Below, piece after piece: positions 16,180 to 24,466 of a DNA stretch of 38,013 nt; positions within the stretch are counted from its first letter, which is position 1; each line of letters starts with the position of its first letter. Location of the stretch: the NCBI RefSeq assembly GCF_020253645.1, contig NZ_JADCBG010000179.1, forward strand, positions 1 through 38,013, in the 5' to 3' direction. This DNA comes from Phenylobacterium sp. (GTDB lineage: Bacteria; Pseudomonadota; Alphaproteobacteria; Caulobacterales; Caulobacteraceae). The notes under the pieces are model-generated. The model did not search any database and was not told where the DNA came from. It saw only the letters and a list, made by a program, of their open reading frames with translations. A program made the position numbers and the translations under genes.

Positions 16180-17259
16180 CTATCTTCCCGCAAAGAAGCT
16201 TCGCCGGCCAGACAGAACGAAGCCGATGACCTTCGCGACGGCCTCATACTGGGCGATGGGAATCTGCTCGTCGATATCAACCGCTGCATAGAGCGCCCGC
16301 GCCAGAGGGGGATCCTCGACCACCGGAACGCCGGCCTCTTCGGCGACCTCCCGTATCTTGAGGGCGATCGCATCAAGGCCCTTGGCGACGCAGGTCGGAG
16401 CCTCGGCCGCACCCTCTTCATAGGAGAGCGCCACGGCGTAGTGGGTCGGGTTCATGATCACTACGGTGGCCATCGGCACCGCCGTCATCATGCGCTGCCG
16501 CGCCGTCTGCATGAGGAGACCGCGCTGGCGAGCCTTGATGTAAGGGTCACCCTCAGTCTGCTTGAACTCCTCGCGCACCTCCTCACGGGTCATCATCTGT
16601 CTCTGGTAAAATCTCTGGCGCTGTATCAACCAGTCCAATGCAGCGACTGCGATTGAAAATCCGACTATAAGAACTGAGAGATTCTTGATGATCTCAAAAC
16701 TAATTGGCAGAAGAGCTACGACTTCGACGTTTGGAAGTTTCTGCAAATGGTCCCAGTGGGGCCTCAGAACCAGAAAACATATGACCGATATGATAATCAG
16801 CTTGATCAGGGACTTCACAAACTGGATGAGCGCGTCAAGGCCGAAGAGCCTCTTGAATCCCTGGATCAGGCTGACCTTCGAGAGCTTGGGCTCAAGCAAT
16901 GATGGCGACCACATCAGGCCCGTCTGAAGGACATGTCCAAGAATCCCGGCGACAATCGCGGCGCCCGTGACGGCCAGCAGGATGGGGGCCGATGCCCCGG
17001 CAACCTCCCACCCCAGCCCTGTGGCTCCCGCTGCTGACAGGTCAATCTCGTGGGGACTCTGTATGAATGGGGTCAGGGCGAGGGCGAGCTGCTGACTCAG
17101 CAGCCCGCCCAGGAAGGCCAGGACCCCCGCAATGGCGGCGTAGACCGCAACCTGAGGAAGATCGGCGGTCTTTGGAACATCGCCCTTCTCCCGGGCCTGA
17201 TCAATCTTTCGGCCTGTCGGTTCTTCTGTCTTCGACGCAGAGTCTTCACCCTCAGCCAC
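16180..17259 (-). CDS. flhB: Flagellar export switch protein FlhB
   Basis: Inner-membrane component of the flagellar type III export gate that switches substrate specificity from rod/hook to filament. The 359-aa product has the basic N-terminus (TEEPTGRKIDQAREKGDVPKT, shown in part), four membrane segments to about residue 215, and the cytoplasmic domain with the self-cleavage motif NPTH at residues 270-273. It ends with PVVEDPPLARALYAAVDID, the conserved FlhB C-domain stretch. GTG at 17259 is preferred over TTG at 17274: it has AGGGG at suitable spacing and gives the usual MAEGED-type start. It overlaps the end of fliR by eight bases. About 16600-16880 is more AT-rich than its surroundings. 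Confidence 0.96.
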   Translation of the reverse strand: MAEGEDSASKTEEPTGRKIDQAREKGDVPKTADLPQVAVYAAIAGVLAFLGGLLSQQLALALTPFIQSPHEIDLSAAGATGLGWEVAGASAPILLAVTGAAIVAGILGHVLQTGLMWSPSLLEPKLSKVSLIQGFKRLFGLDALIQFVKSLIKLIIISVICFLVLRPHWDHLQKLPNVEVVALLPISFEIIKNLSVLIVGFSIAVAALDWLIQRQRFYQRQMMTREEVREEFKQTEGDPYIKARQRGLLMQTARQRMMTAVPMATVVIMNPTHYAVALSYEEGAAEAPTCVAKGLDAIALKIREVAEEAGVPVVEDPPLARALYAAVDIDEQIPIAQYEAVAKVIGFVLSGRRSFFAGR

Positions 17260-18022
17260 TGCCGACCCCTGCAAAACTTCTCAGGAGGCCGCCATAGCCG
17301 TTGACCCAGACCATGCCGAGAAGTCCGAGGCTCATCGCCAGGATCGCCAGGGACAGCAGGATCATCAGGGGCGATGCGACAAAGAAGACCTGGAACTGAG
17401 GCATGATCCGCCCGGCCAGGCCGACCGCGACATTGAAGACAATGGACAGGACAAGAACCGGCGCACTCAGTTGAACGCCCAGCCGGAAAGCCTCCGCGAG
17501 GGTCCGGATAGCGAGTTGGCCGGAATCCGAAACTGAGGCGGAGGCTCCGAACGGAAAGATCGAATAGGAGTTCACCATCGCACCAAGGAACAGGTGATGC
17601 AGGTTGGTCGAGAAGATCAGGATCAGCCCCATGAGGCCGATGAAGGTGCCCAGGGTGGTCGAGGAGTCGATGATTCCGGGCGCCGATGTCTGGGCGAACG
17701 AGAGGGTGGACTGTATCGAGATGACTTCGCCCGCCACGGCCAGCGAGGCCATGAACATCCTCATGACGGCGCCCATCATCAGACCGATGAAGATCTCCCG
17801 GATCACCTGAATCGCCATGTCGGCAAGCTCAACCGGTGGAACCGGAAGAACCGGCATGACCACTGGAGTGAGGGTCAAGGTCAGGACAAGGGCGAAGGAA
17901 AGCCGGATCCGGACAGGCACCGCCTGGTCCCCGATCGCCGGCATGGTCATCACAAGAGCCGCCAGCCTGGCGAAGACCATGGCGCCGGCATAGACCTGCT
18001 GCACGGAAGCGTAAGGCTCCAC
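17252..18022 (-). CDS. fliR: Flagellar export gate protein FliR
   Basis: Part of the FliP-FliQ-FliR gate of the flagellar type III export apparatus in the inner membrane. The 256-aa product has six hydrophobic segments and typical stretches such as PAIGDQAVPVRIRLSFALVL near the start and LVLSIVFNVAVGLAGRIMPQ (shown in part) near residue 200, which is diagnostic of FliR. GTG at 18022 is taken as start because it gives the usual length and follows the fliQ stop by five bases; the open frame continues upstream only as an out-of-frame read through fliQ. The C-terminus overlaps the flhB start, so fliQ-fliR-flhB form one translational unit. Confidence 0.95.
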   Translation of the reverse strand: MEPYASVQQVYAGAMVFARLAALVMTMPAIGDQAVPVRIRLSFALVLTLTLTPVVMPVLPVPPVELADMAIQVIREIFIGLMMGAVMRMFMASLAVAGEVISIQSTLSFAQTSAPGIIDSSTTLGTFIGLMGLILIFSTNLHHLFLGAMVNSYSIFPFGASASVSDSGQLAIRTLAEAFRLGVQLSAPVLVLSIVFNVAVGLAGRIMPQFQVFFVASPLMILLSLAILAMSLGLLGMVWVNGYGGLLRSFAGVGSG

Positions 18023-18027
18023 GCCGG

Positions 18028-18291
18028 CTACATCGCGACGATGCGCGCGACAATATCGTTCATGAACCGTGACATCAGGGCGCCCATGAGCGGAAGAAAG
18101 ACGAGCACGGAAACAAAGACCGCCACAATCTTCGGCGCAAAGACCAGGGTCGCTTCCTGGATCTGGGTAAGGGCCTGCAACAGGCCGATGACGACCCCGA
18201 CCACAAGCGCCACGATCAGCATGGGCGCTGAAAGCTGGATGGTCAGCCAAAGGGCGTCACGGCTGATATCAATGACTTCAGCGCCGTTCAT
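18028..18291 (-). CDS. fliQ: Flagellar export gate protein FliQ
   Basis: Small 87-aa inner-membrane protein with two hydrophobic helices (about 16-41 and 53-75), the normal FliQ size and topology. It assembles in four copies with FliP and FliR. The stretch GLLQALTQIQEATLVFAPKI between the helices is the family signature. ATG at 18291 has a well placed AAGGAG site. It follows fliE with a 33-base gap; I saw no CtrA box in that gap, although Caulobacter fliQ has its own CtrA-dependent promoter. Confidence 0.96.
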   Translation of the reverse strand: MNGAEVIDISRDALWLTIQLSAPMLIVALVVGVVIGLLQALTQIQEATLVFAPKIVAVFVSVLVFLPLMGALMSRFMNDIVARIVAM

Positions 18292-18324
18292 GGCATAACT
18301 CCTTGCAGCGTCCGACCGGCCGGG

Positions 18325-18633
18325 TCAGATCGGCATCCGCATGATTTCCTGATAGGCGCTGATCACCTGATCCCGCACGGCCAGAACGGTTTCCAGGCTG
18401 GTTTCGGCGGCGGAGACAGCGGTCGCGACGTCAATCAGCTGGGCCTTGCCCTGCGCATGCGCCACGATCTGTTGCTCTGCGGTCTTGGAGGCGCCGATGG
18501 CGTTGTCCACGACCCCGCGGACCATGGCCCCGAAATCCGCTCCCGCGGCGCCTGCGGCGCCTTCCGAAGCCAGTCCGCTGACGCCCCGCTGTGCGGCGGC
18601 ATAGGCCTTGGCGACGCTGAGGGGGGTGATCAT
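18325..18633 (-). CDS. fliE: Flagellar hook-basal body protein FliE
   Basis: FliE links the MS-ring/export gate to the proximal rod. The 102-aa product has the standard C-terminal half: TAVSAAETSLETVLAVRDQV followed by ISAYQEIMRMPI, nearly the family consensus. The N-terminal third is a variable Ala/Gly-rich stretch. A GGGAGG site precedes ATG 18633, 14 bases after the flgC stop. Gene order flgB-flgC-fliE is the common one. Confidence 0.96.
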   Translation of the reverse strand: MITPLSVAKAYAAAQRGVSGLASEGAAGAAGADFGAMVRGVVDNAIGASKTAEQQIVAHAQGKAQLIDVATAVSAAETSLETVLAVRDQVISAYQEIMRMPI

Positions 18634-18647
18634 TCAATGCCTCCCGT

Positions 18648-19070
18648 CTATTTCCGCAAAAGATCCAGGGTGCGCATGTCCATTGCCCGTGCGGTCTCGA
18701 TGACGGTCAGATTGGCCTCGTAAGCGCGCTGGGCCGCCTTCATGTCGAGCGACTCGATCAGGGTGTTGACGTTCGGCAGCTTCACAAATCCTTCGGCGTC
18801 AGCGGAGGGATGCCCCGGATCATACTCGGACTTGAAGTCGCTCTGGTCCGGCGCAACCCGGACCATCTTCACGCCCTGCCCGGCATCGGTCCGCACCGGC
18901 TCAAAGACAGGGACCTGACGCCGGTACGGGTCGCCGCCCGGGGTCTTCGAGGTCGAGTTCGCGTTGGCGATGTTCTCGGCGATGATCCGCATCCTCGCCT
19001 GCTCGGCCCGCAGGGCGGTGGCGGCGATGGCCTGAGCGGCATTTGCGGGAGGACGGACATCGGCCATCAT
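18648..19070 (-). CDS. flgC: Flagellar proximal rod protein FlgC
   Basis: Proximal rod subunit exported by the flagellar type III system. The 140-aa product has the rod N-terminal motif (MRIIAENIANANSTSKTPGG, residues 27-46), the FlgC-specific DPGHPSADAEGFVKLPNVN near residue 85, and the C-terminal coiled-coil DMKAAQRAYEANLTVIETAR. No cleaved signal peptide, as expected. ATG at 19070 and a second ATG directly after it are both possible starts; an AGGG site fits either. It begins seven bases after flgB. Confidence 0.97.
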   Translation of the reverse strand: MMADVRPPANAAQAIAATALRAEQARMRIIAENIANANSTSKTPGGDPYRRQVPVFEPVRTDAGQGVKMVRVAPDQSDFKSEYDPGHPSADAEGFVKLPNVNTLIESLDMKAAQRAYEANLTVIETARAMDMRTLDLLRK

Positions 19071-19077
19071 TCAAGCC

Positions 19078-19521
19078 CTATCTTGCCGGGGAACGGGCGG
19101 CGGTGCGGATCATGGTGACCGACTTCTGATAGAAGCTGATCGCCGCCTCGTAGTTCATGCGCGAGTCGGCCATGCGAAGCATCTGGTCTTCCAGCGAAAC
19201 CTGATTGCCGTCGAGGGTCGTCACCGCATCAGGTCGGCGTTCCGCGCGGAAGCCGCGGGCGGCGGCCGAAGCCTCAGGCCCCTCCGGCCTTTGGTGGGCC
19301 GGATGCGTCACCTCAAGGGCGGTCGGAACCTCGCTCGAGGTGCGGCTGGCTGATCCTGGCTGGGCTGAAGACGCCTTGAACCGAAAGGGCGCGAGGTCTC
19401 TTGGCCGGTAACCCGGCGTACTCGTGTTGGCCACATTCTCGGCGACCACCCTCTGCCGCTCGGACAGATAGGTCATCCGGCTGCGCAGCATGGCGAGGAT
19501 CGGTATCGAAGAAACGTCCAT
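19078..19521 (-). CDS. flgB: Flagellar proximal rod protein FlgB
   Basis: First proximal rod subunit. The 147-aa product starts MDVSSIPILAMLRSRMTYLS and continues with RQRVVAENVANTSTPGYRPRDL, the diagnostic FlgB N-terminal block. The middle is a variable Ser/Ala/Glu-rich stretch, and the C-terminal helix SRMNYEAAISFYQKSVTMIR closes the rod coiled-coil. ATG at 19521 is chosen because the family begins at this point; the frame stays open further upstream but would run antisense through fliO. It is the first gene of the minus-strand run to flhB and is transcribed divergently from fliO across 61 bases that carry a CtrA box. Confidence 0.96.
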   Translation of the reverse strand: MDVSSIPILAMLRSRMTYLSERQRVVAENVANTSTPGYRPRDLAPFRFKASSAQPGSASRTSSEVPTALEVTHPAHQRPEGPEASAAARGFRAERRPDAVTTLDGNQVSLEDQMLRMADSRMNYEAAISFYQKSVTMIRTAARSPAR

Positions 19522-19544
19522 GTGGTCACGGTAAACAAACAGGG

Positions 19545-19560
19545 TTAATTGGTCCTTAAC
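19545..19560. promoter_or_regulatory. CtrA box between flgB and fliO
   Basis: TTAATTGGTCCTTAAC is a perfect match to TTAA-N7-TTAAC, the consensus bound by phosphorylated CtrA in Caulobacterales. It is the only perfect copy I found in the window. It sits 23 bases from the flgB start and 22 from the fliO start, so it can control both genes. If it overlaps a -35 element as in Caulobacter class II promoters, the transcripts would begin very close to the start codons. Confidence 0.8.
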
Positions 19561-19582
19561 ACCCGTTTGGCATGGTTCGTCC

Positions 19583-19858
19583 ATGGATCTGATCACCCTC
19601 GCCCGAGCGGCCTTCGCCCTGCTCTTCACCTTGGGGCTGATCGGCATAGCCGCCGTGCTCCTGCGCCGGTTCGGACCGGGCGGAGTCTTCAGGATCTCGT
19701 CCGCAAGACGGGAACGTCGCATGCGCATCGTGGAGACCCTGATCCTCGATCCGGCGAGACGGCTTGTCCTCGTCGAGTGCGACGGGGAAACCCGCCTCCT
19801 CATGCTCGGAGACGGGCGTGAGCTGACGCCGCCCGCCCAGCCCCGGGAAGCAGAGTGA
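19583..19858 (+). CDS. fliO: Flagellar biosynthesis protein FliO
   Basis: Bitopic membrane protein that assists assembly of the FliP ring. The 91-aa product has a single N-terminal membrane helix (about residues 6-27, ALLFTLGLIGIAAVLLRRFG) followed by a small cytoplasmic domain with RRMRIVETLILDPARRLVLV and RLLMLGDG, the short FliO form common in alphaproteobacteria. The stop overlaps the fliP start (TGATG), giving translational coupling. No good ribosome-binding site precedes ATG 19583. With the CtrA box so near, the mRNA may be nearly leaderless. Confidence 0.88.
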   Translation: MDLITLARAAFALLFTLGLIGIAAVLLRRFGPGGVFRISSARRERRMRIVETLILDPARRLVLVECDGETRLLMLGDGRELTPPAQPREAE

Positions 19859-20658
19859 TGAAGGTCAGGCAAAGTCGATCAGAGCATCTTGCCGCCTTCG
19901 CCCAGGACCTCAGGCTCGCGGGCAAGCTTGCCCTCATAGCAGGCGCCATCTCTCTCGTTCTGCCAGCCGCGGCCCTCGCCCAGGCGATCAATATCGACCT
20001 GGGAACGGGAGCCGGTCTCACCGAGAGGGTGGTCCAGCTGATCGGCCTGCTGACCGTCCTGTCCTTGGCCCCGTCCATCGTCATCATGACGACCTCTTTC
20101 GTGAGGATGGTCGTTGTCCTGTCCCTGCTGCGGACCGCCCTTGGCATCCAGCAGACCCCGCCAAACGCCGTCCTTGTCAGCCTGGCCCTCTTCATGACGG
20201 CGATCGTCATGACGCCGACGCTCCAGAGATCCTATGATCTCGGCGTTCGGCCCCTGATGAATAACGAAATGGAGTTGCCTCAGGCGTTTGAGGCGGCCAG
20301 CGGCCCGGTGAAGACCTTCATGCTGAGCCAGGTCAACCGTGAAGACCTGGCGCTGTTCATCAGGCTCTCAAGGATCGAGCGTCCCGCGACAGCGGAGGAC
20401 GTCCCCATCCGGGTGGTCATCCCGGCCTTCATGATCTCGGAGCTGAAGAGGGCCTTCGAAATCGGCTTCCTTCTCTTCGTTCCCTTCCTTGTCATCGACC
20501 TGGTGGTCGCCAGCGTCCTGATGAGCATGGGCATGATGATGCTTCCGCCCATTGTGGTCTCCCTGCCCTTCAAGCTCATCTTCTTTGTGCTGGTTGACGG
20601 CTGGCGCCTGGTGGCGGGGAGTCTGATCGAGAGCTTCCAACGGGCCAGCGGCGTATAG
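19858..20658 (+). CDS. fliP: Flagellar export gate protein FliP
   Basis: Main pore subunit of the flagellar export gate. The 266-aa product has a cleavable signal-like segment (about 17-41, ending AALAQA), which is typical for FliP, and then four membrane helices. Family blocks are SIVIMTTSFVRMVVVLSLLR, ALGIQQTPPNAVLVSLALF, the IRVVIPAFMISELKRAFEIG loop and VASVLMSMGMMMLPPIVVSL near the C-terminus. ATG 19858 overlaps the fliO stop; GTG at 19855 is an in-frame alternative. It ends 55 bases from the convergent TPR gene. Confidence 0.97.
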   Translation: MKVRQSRSEHLAAFAQDLRLAGKLALIAGAISLVLPAAALAQAINIDLGTGAGLTERVVQLIGLLTVLSLAPSIVIMTTSFVRMVVVLSLLRTALGIQQTPPNAVLVSLALFMTAIVMTPTLQRSYDLGVRPLMNNEMELPQAFEAASGPVKTFMLSQVNREDLALFIRLSRIERPATAEDVPIRVVIPAFMISELKRAFEIGFLLFVPFLVIDLVVASVLMSMGMMMLPPIVVSLPFKLIFFVLVDGWRLVAGSLIESFQRASGV

Positions 20659-20713
20659 CTTCAACCCTTCCTGAAGACGGCCTCTCCCTCTCTCCGCCTA
20701 CCGGCCGGACAGA

Positions 20714-23671
20714 TCAGGCGGGGCGGGGCGCTGCCGGCGGCTGGGCCGGAGATGGCGGAGTCGGGCTCGCCGGGGCGGTTGCAGACCTTGGCGTTGGGGT
20801 CGTCGATGACGGGCGGGACCCGGCGGCGGGTGCAGGGGACGGCGCCGCCCGGGTGAATCGGGCGCGCATCTTCTCGACCCAGCCTGAAAAGGCCTCGCTG
20901 TCGGCAGTCACCTTGCTGAAATCGGGGGCGCCGGCTTCCGAGGAGTCCAGGCCAGCCAGACCGACGCGGAGAGCGTCCGGATTTCTGGCGTTCTCGATGA
21001 AGGGACTAAACCGGGTTCGCAACCTCGCAAGTCCTGCATCGTCCCCGGACAGGCTGTACGCAATGCTCGCCCGGAGCAACCTGCCTTCTTCCTCGGCGCT
21101 GAGAGCGCCAGGACGTCGCCATCGATCTCCAAGGCTCCGCTCAAACGCTGCACCGGCGACCGGCCAGTTCTTCTTGCGCCAGATGATCTCGTTGCGCAGA
21201 TCCTCGCCTTCGGGCGTCCGATCCCGTTCCAGAAGTTCAAGGGCGTCATCGGGGCGATTCAACGCGATCAGCGCCCGCGCCTCTACCCGCCGGCGCTCCA
21301 TCTGCATCGCAGGCGGCAGCAGGGTCGTGCGGGAACTATTGATCGCTTGCAGGGCCTGCTCGGGCTTGCGATCCATCAGGTAGATCAGGGCCAGATCCGT
21401 CGCAACCTGGGCCTTTGGTGCACCCTCAAGCCGGTTTTCGGTCTGGTACTTCAGCAACTCCGCAGCCTGGGGAAGCAGGTCGACATTGACGAGTCGGCCG
21501 ACAAGGCGGCGAACCATCAGGTCGCCTTCCGCTCCAAGTGGGGTCAGTTCCTTGAAGTCAAGGAACAGGGCGAGGGCCTGGACAGGCTGAAGCCCGTCCG
21601 CAACCCCGTCGATGAACAGGGCCCGGAAGGCCTGGTTGAGGTCCGACTGCAGCTGAACCGCCTCCGGAAGGTCAGGCAGAGACCGCCCGGCCGATCTCAG
21701 GGTTTCCAACGCCTCCCGATAGCGCCCCTGGCTCAGGTAGAGGCCCCCCAAGGTTCGGATGACCTCGAGCTCGGTTCCATCTCCCCGCCATCGGAACCGA
21801 AGGGCGTTGATCTCATCGGCCGCCTGGACCGGAGTGATCTTTCCCTGATCCAGCCGGAGCCTTGCGGCGCTGAGGGCCGCCGGCGTCGATAGCCACTCCA
21901 ACGGAGCCGTCGCGACAGCCTGATAGATTCGCACCGCGCGATCCTTGGCGCCCTGCTCCTCCAGGAGGCGCGCCTGGAGAAGTCTGACCGCCAGGGTCTC
22001 CGCCGAGCCTGCCCGGTCCTCAAGCGCAAGCTGGATGGCTCTGTCTGTCCCTTCCAGATCGCCAAGCGCAAGGGCTGCCTGCCCCTCAGCGCGGGCAAAG
22101 CGTGACTTCCACACGGGCGAGAACTGGTTGAAGGCCTCTGCGCCCGCGCCGAACTCGTTTCGGACCTCGGTCCACTGCCCGAGCTGAGCGGAGACAAAGG
22201 CTCGCCAAAGGGAGGCGGACGGATCAGACGCCAGGATCGGCGCCGAGAAATCGGCGGCGGCCTCTGCATAGCGACCCGCCAGAACCCTGGAGATTCCCCG
22301 CAGTCCGCGGAACTCAGGGTTGTCCAGAACCCGGGGCGTCTGGCGGGCGAGATCGTTCAGGACCCCGATGGCCTCGTAGGAGAGTTCGCTTCCGACCAGG
22401 AACCGGGCCAGGGCGAACCGATTGGCGGTCGGAGCCTCCTTCCCCCCCGCCGCCTCTTGGGCCGCTGCAGCGACGAGCTGGTTGTACCGGGCCAGGAATC
22501 CCTCCGGCCCCGTCCTGGGCCAGTTCGTCTGATCGATGAGCGCCGGCAGGAGAGCTGGCCGCGGCGCATCGAGACCCGCGTCCTCGGGAGCCGATCCGAC
22601 AGATAGGGGTGAGAGCGCCAGCCCATCCGGCCGTCCTATCCGCACGATGTCGCCATCGTGCGTGACGGCGAGATCGGGAACCAGAGACTCGAGGGCGAGA
22701 CCCTGGGCCGAGGGAAGCACAGTGATCTGCGCGAACTGCCGGCGGAGGGGCGCGCCCTTCGAGGGTCCTAGAGCGGTGACGACGGACATTATGTCGCCCA
22801 CGACGGGATCGGGAATCCGCAGAACGCGGGTCGCGCCCGCGACGGCGCCCTTCAGGGCGGCGGGTCCGCCCACTTCATCCCGGACGACGCGGATGATCGA
22901 TCCATCAGGGGACGCCGCCCGACCGAGGATAATGTTCCATGTGGCCCCCGCAGAATCCGCCCTGAAAGGCGTTCCGGGCGGCGCCTCAATGCGAATGGCG
23001 GCGTAGTCCGGGCCCCTGAAGGCCTCAGCCGAGGCCATCTGGCGGAGACCTCTCGGAAGAGTCGAGATGTCAAGCCGGGCAGGCGCATCGAAGACCACCC
23101 AGATCGAGCCGCCTCTGCGGAAAACAGCCGCTCCTGCAGGATTGGCGAAGGGAAAGCTCAGGACAACCTGCCCCTGCTCAAGCTCAACTTCCGCCTTGAC
23201 GACCCCGCTCCTCGGCAGAGGGTCGGGCCGGGTCGCTGGCCTGGCGGGAGGCTCAGTAGGCTGCGGAGGTGCAGTTTCCGATGACGCGGCGACCTCTGGC
23301 CGTGGAAAGACGTTGATCCAGACACCGCCATCGGCGGTCCCGGTCCTCAGATCCGCCTCGTCGGCCAGGGTGATGATTAACTGGGTCCGTCCACCCGATT
23401 GGCCCACCCTCGCAGCCTCGATCCATCTCAGGGGTCCGGAACGGAATCGCGAGAGGTCAGGCCGGACGCCCGCCGGAAAGGTCACCGTCAGGGTGTCTCC
23501 CTCGCGGCGCGTCGAGACGCCGGAAGCAAAATCAAGCCGCGTGAAGCCAGCAGCCTCCGCGACCCTGACCTCCTGGCGGGCGCCGGCGTTCTGGGCGCCG
23601 ATCGGCGTGGCGACGGCGGCGGCGATCGCGACCGCTGCGACGCCCGAGCTGAGGGATCGTCGCAAGGACAT
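20714..23671 (-). CDS. Large exported protein with AMIN-like N-terminal regions and TPR-like helical repeats
   Basis: The 985-aa product begins with a signal peptide (about 1-26, VAAVAIAAAVATPIGAQ). It has two beta-rich segments (about 38-125 and 155-255) of AMIN-like character: alternating strands ending in GGVWINVFP and GSIWVVFDAP. A long helical part (about 400-930) follows with Ala/Leu-rich helix pairs typical of TPR arrays, for example GRYREALETLRSAGR and DRKPEQALQAINSSR. The last 45 residues are a Pro/Ala/Ser tail. Probably periplasmic or envelope-bound. It starts three bases after the motE-like gene in the fliL-fliM run, so a role in motor or stator assembly is likely by context; AMIN segments bind peptidoglycan or polar complexes in known proteins. 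Exact function unknown. Confidence 0.82.
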   Translation of the reverse strand: MSLRRSLSSGVAAVAIAAAVATPIGAQNAGARQEVRVAEAAGFTRLDFASGVSTRREGDTLTVTFPAGVRPDLSRFRSGPLRWIEAARVGQSGGRTQLIITLADEADLRTGTADGGVWINVFPRPEVAASSETAPPQPTEPPARPATRPDPLPRSGVVKAEVELEQGQVVLSFPFANPAGAAVFRRGGSIWVVFDAPARLDISTLPRGLRQMASAEAFRGPDYAAIRIEAPPGTPFRADSAGATWNIILGRAASPDGSIIRVVRDEVGGPAALKGAVAGATRVLRIPDPVVGDIMSVVTALGPSKGAPLRRQFAQITVLPSAQGLALESLVPDLAVTHDGDIVRIGRPDGLALSPLSVGSAPEDAGLDAPRPALLPALIDQTNWPRTGPEGFLARYNQLVAAAAQEAAGGKEAPTANRFALARFLVGSELSYEAIGVLNDLARQTPRVLDNPEFRGLRGISRVLAGRYAEAAADFSAPILASDPSASLWRAFVSAQLGQWTEVRNEFGAGAEAFNQFSPVWKSRFARAEGQAALALGDLEGTDRAIQLALEDRAGSAETLAVRLLQARLLEEQGAKDRAVRIYQAVATAPLEWLSTPAALSAARLRLDQGKITPVQAADEINALRFRWRGDGTELEVIRTLGGLYLSQGRYREALETLRSAGRSLPDLPEAVQLQSDLNQAFRALFIDGVADGLQPVQALALFLDFKELTPLGAEGDLMVRRLVGRLVNVDLLPQAAELLKYQTENRLEGAPKAQVATDLALIYLMDRKPEQALQAINSSRTTLLPPAMQMERRRVEARALIALNRPDDALELLERDRTPEGEDLRNEIIWRKKNWPVAGAAFERSLGDRWRRPGALSAEEEGRLLRASIAYSLSGDDAGLARLRTRFSPFIENARNPDALRVGLAGLDSSEAGAPDFSKVTADSEAFSGWVEKMRARFTRAAPSPAPAAGSRPSSTTPTPRSATAPASPTPPSPAQPPAAPRPA

Positions 23672-23674
23672 GGA

Positions 23675-24466
23675 TCAGGCTGGGCCTGCGGGCGCGGCAG
23701 GCGCAGCGGCGCGGGCAGGCTGCGGGCCGGCGGCGGGAGCCGGGCCTGCAGGAGGCGTCGTCGCTCCCGAGGCGTTCGCCGCAGATCGAACGGGTTCAAA
23801 TCGCTTCGCCAGAGCCTCTGTCAGCCTTTTCGCCTCCTCCGGAGGCATCTGGGCAAGGATCAGGCCGAGGGATTTTTCCTTCATTCGCGCGGCGATCGGC
23901 AACCTGACGGAGTCGTCCAGGAGGACCATCCGCGGCGCGGCGTCCTTGGGCTTCATGGCCTCAAAGACCTTGACCATTCGCGCCACTTCCGCCGCTTCCT
24001 GCTCATCGCCCTGCTTCAGGAGACCCTGGATGTCGGACTTGATGCCGTTCAGCGACTTGACCTTCGCATCCAGCTTGGCCTCCGCCGCTGCAAGCAGGGC
24101 GAGTTGGGTGTTGAAGTCCGCCTCTCTCTGATCAAGCTGTCCGCGGCGGGCGCCCAGGCTTTGCAGGATTTGAAGCTCCGCGGGAGAAAGGCCGGCCTCC
24201 TTGGCGAGCTCGGCGGCCGTCGGGGCGCAGACGGGAGGATTGGTCGGCGCCGCCGGCGCGCCATTCCCGGGCTTCGCCGCTCCGGCGGCATTGTCCGGGG
24301 CGCCGCCGGCCGGGCGGTCTGCGGACGGGGCGGCGGCTCCCTGGGCGAAGGCTCGGGCGCCCGAAAACAGATCCGGGGCTCCGTTCAGCCCGGACAGGGC
24401 GTTGATGGCGAGGACACCGACTGCGGCGACCCCCACCAGGGGCAGAATACGCGCCGGCCGGGTCAT
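23675..24466 (-). CDS. MotE-like flagellar motility chaperone (MgtE-N-type domain)
   Basis: The 263-aa product has an N-terminal membrane/signal segment (about 8-23), an Ala/Pro-rich linker and a coiled coil (about 120-160, LDQREADFNTQLALLAAAEA, then KLDAKVKSLNGIKSDIQ). An MgtE-N-like helical domain (about 165-235) contains VARMVKVFEAMKPKDAAPRM and LILAQMPPEEAKRLTEALAK, the pattern of MotE proteins, which chaperone MotC in rhizobial flagellar motors. A Pro/Ala tail ends the protein. It overlaps the preceding gene by four bases and is followed after three bases by the large TPR gene. Periplasmic side of the inner membrane is expected. No MotA, MotB or MotC gene is in this window. Confidence 0.85.
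   Translation of the reverse strand: MTRPARILPLVGVAAVGVLAINALSGLNGAPDLFSGARAFAQGAAAPSADRPAGGAPDNAAGAAKPGNGAPAAPTNPPVCAPTAAELAKEAGLSPAELQILQSLGARRGQLDQREADFNTQLALLAAAEAKLDAKVKSLNGIKSDIQGLLKQGDEQEAAEVARMVKVFEAMKPKDAAPRMVLLDDSVRLPIAARMKEKSLGLILAQMPPEEAKRLTEALAKRFEPVRSAANASGATTPPAGPAPAAGPQPARAAAPAAPAGPA

Noticed and set aside
19522-19872. N-terminal extension of flgB in the same frame
   Set aside because: It would run antisense through fliO and its promoter region; FlgB homology starts at 19521.
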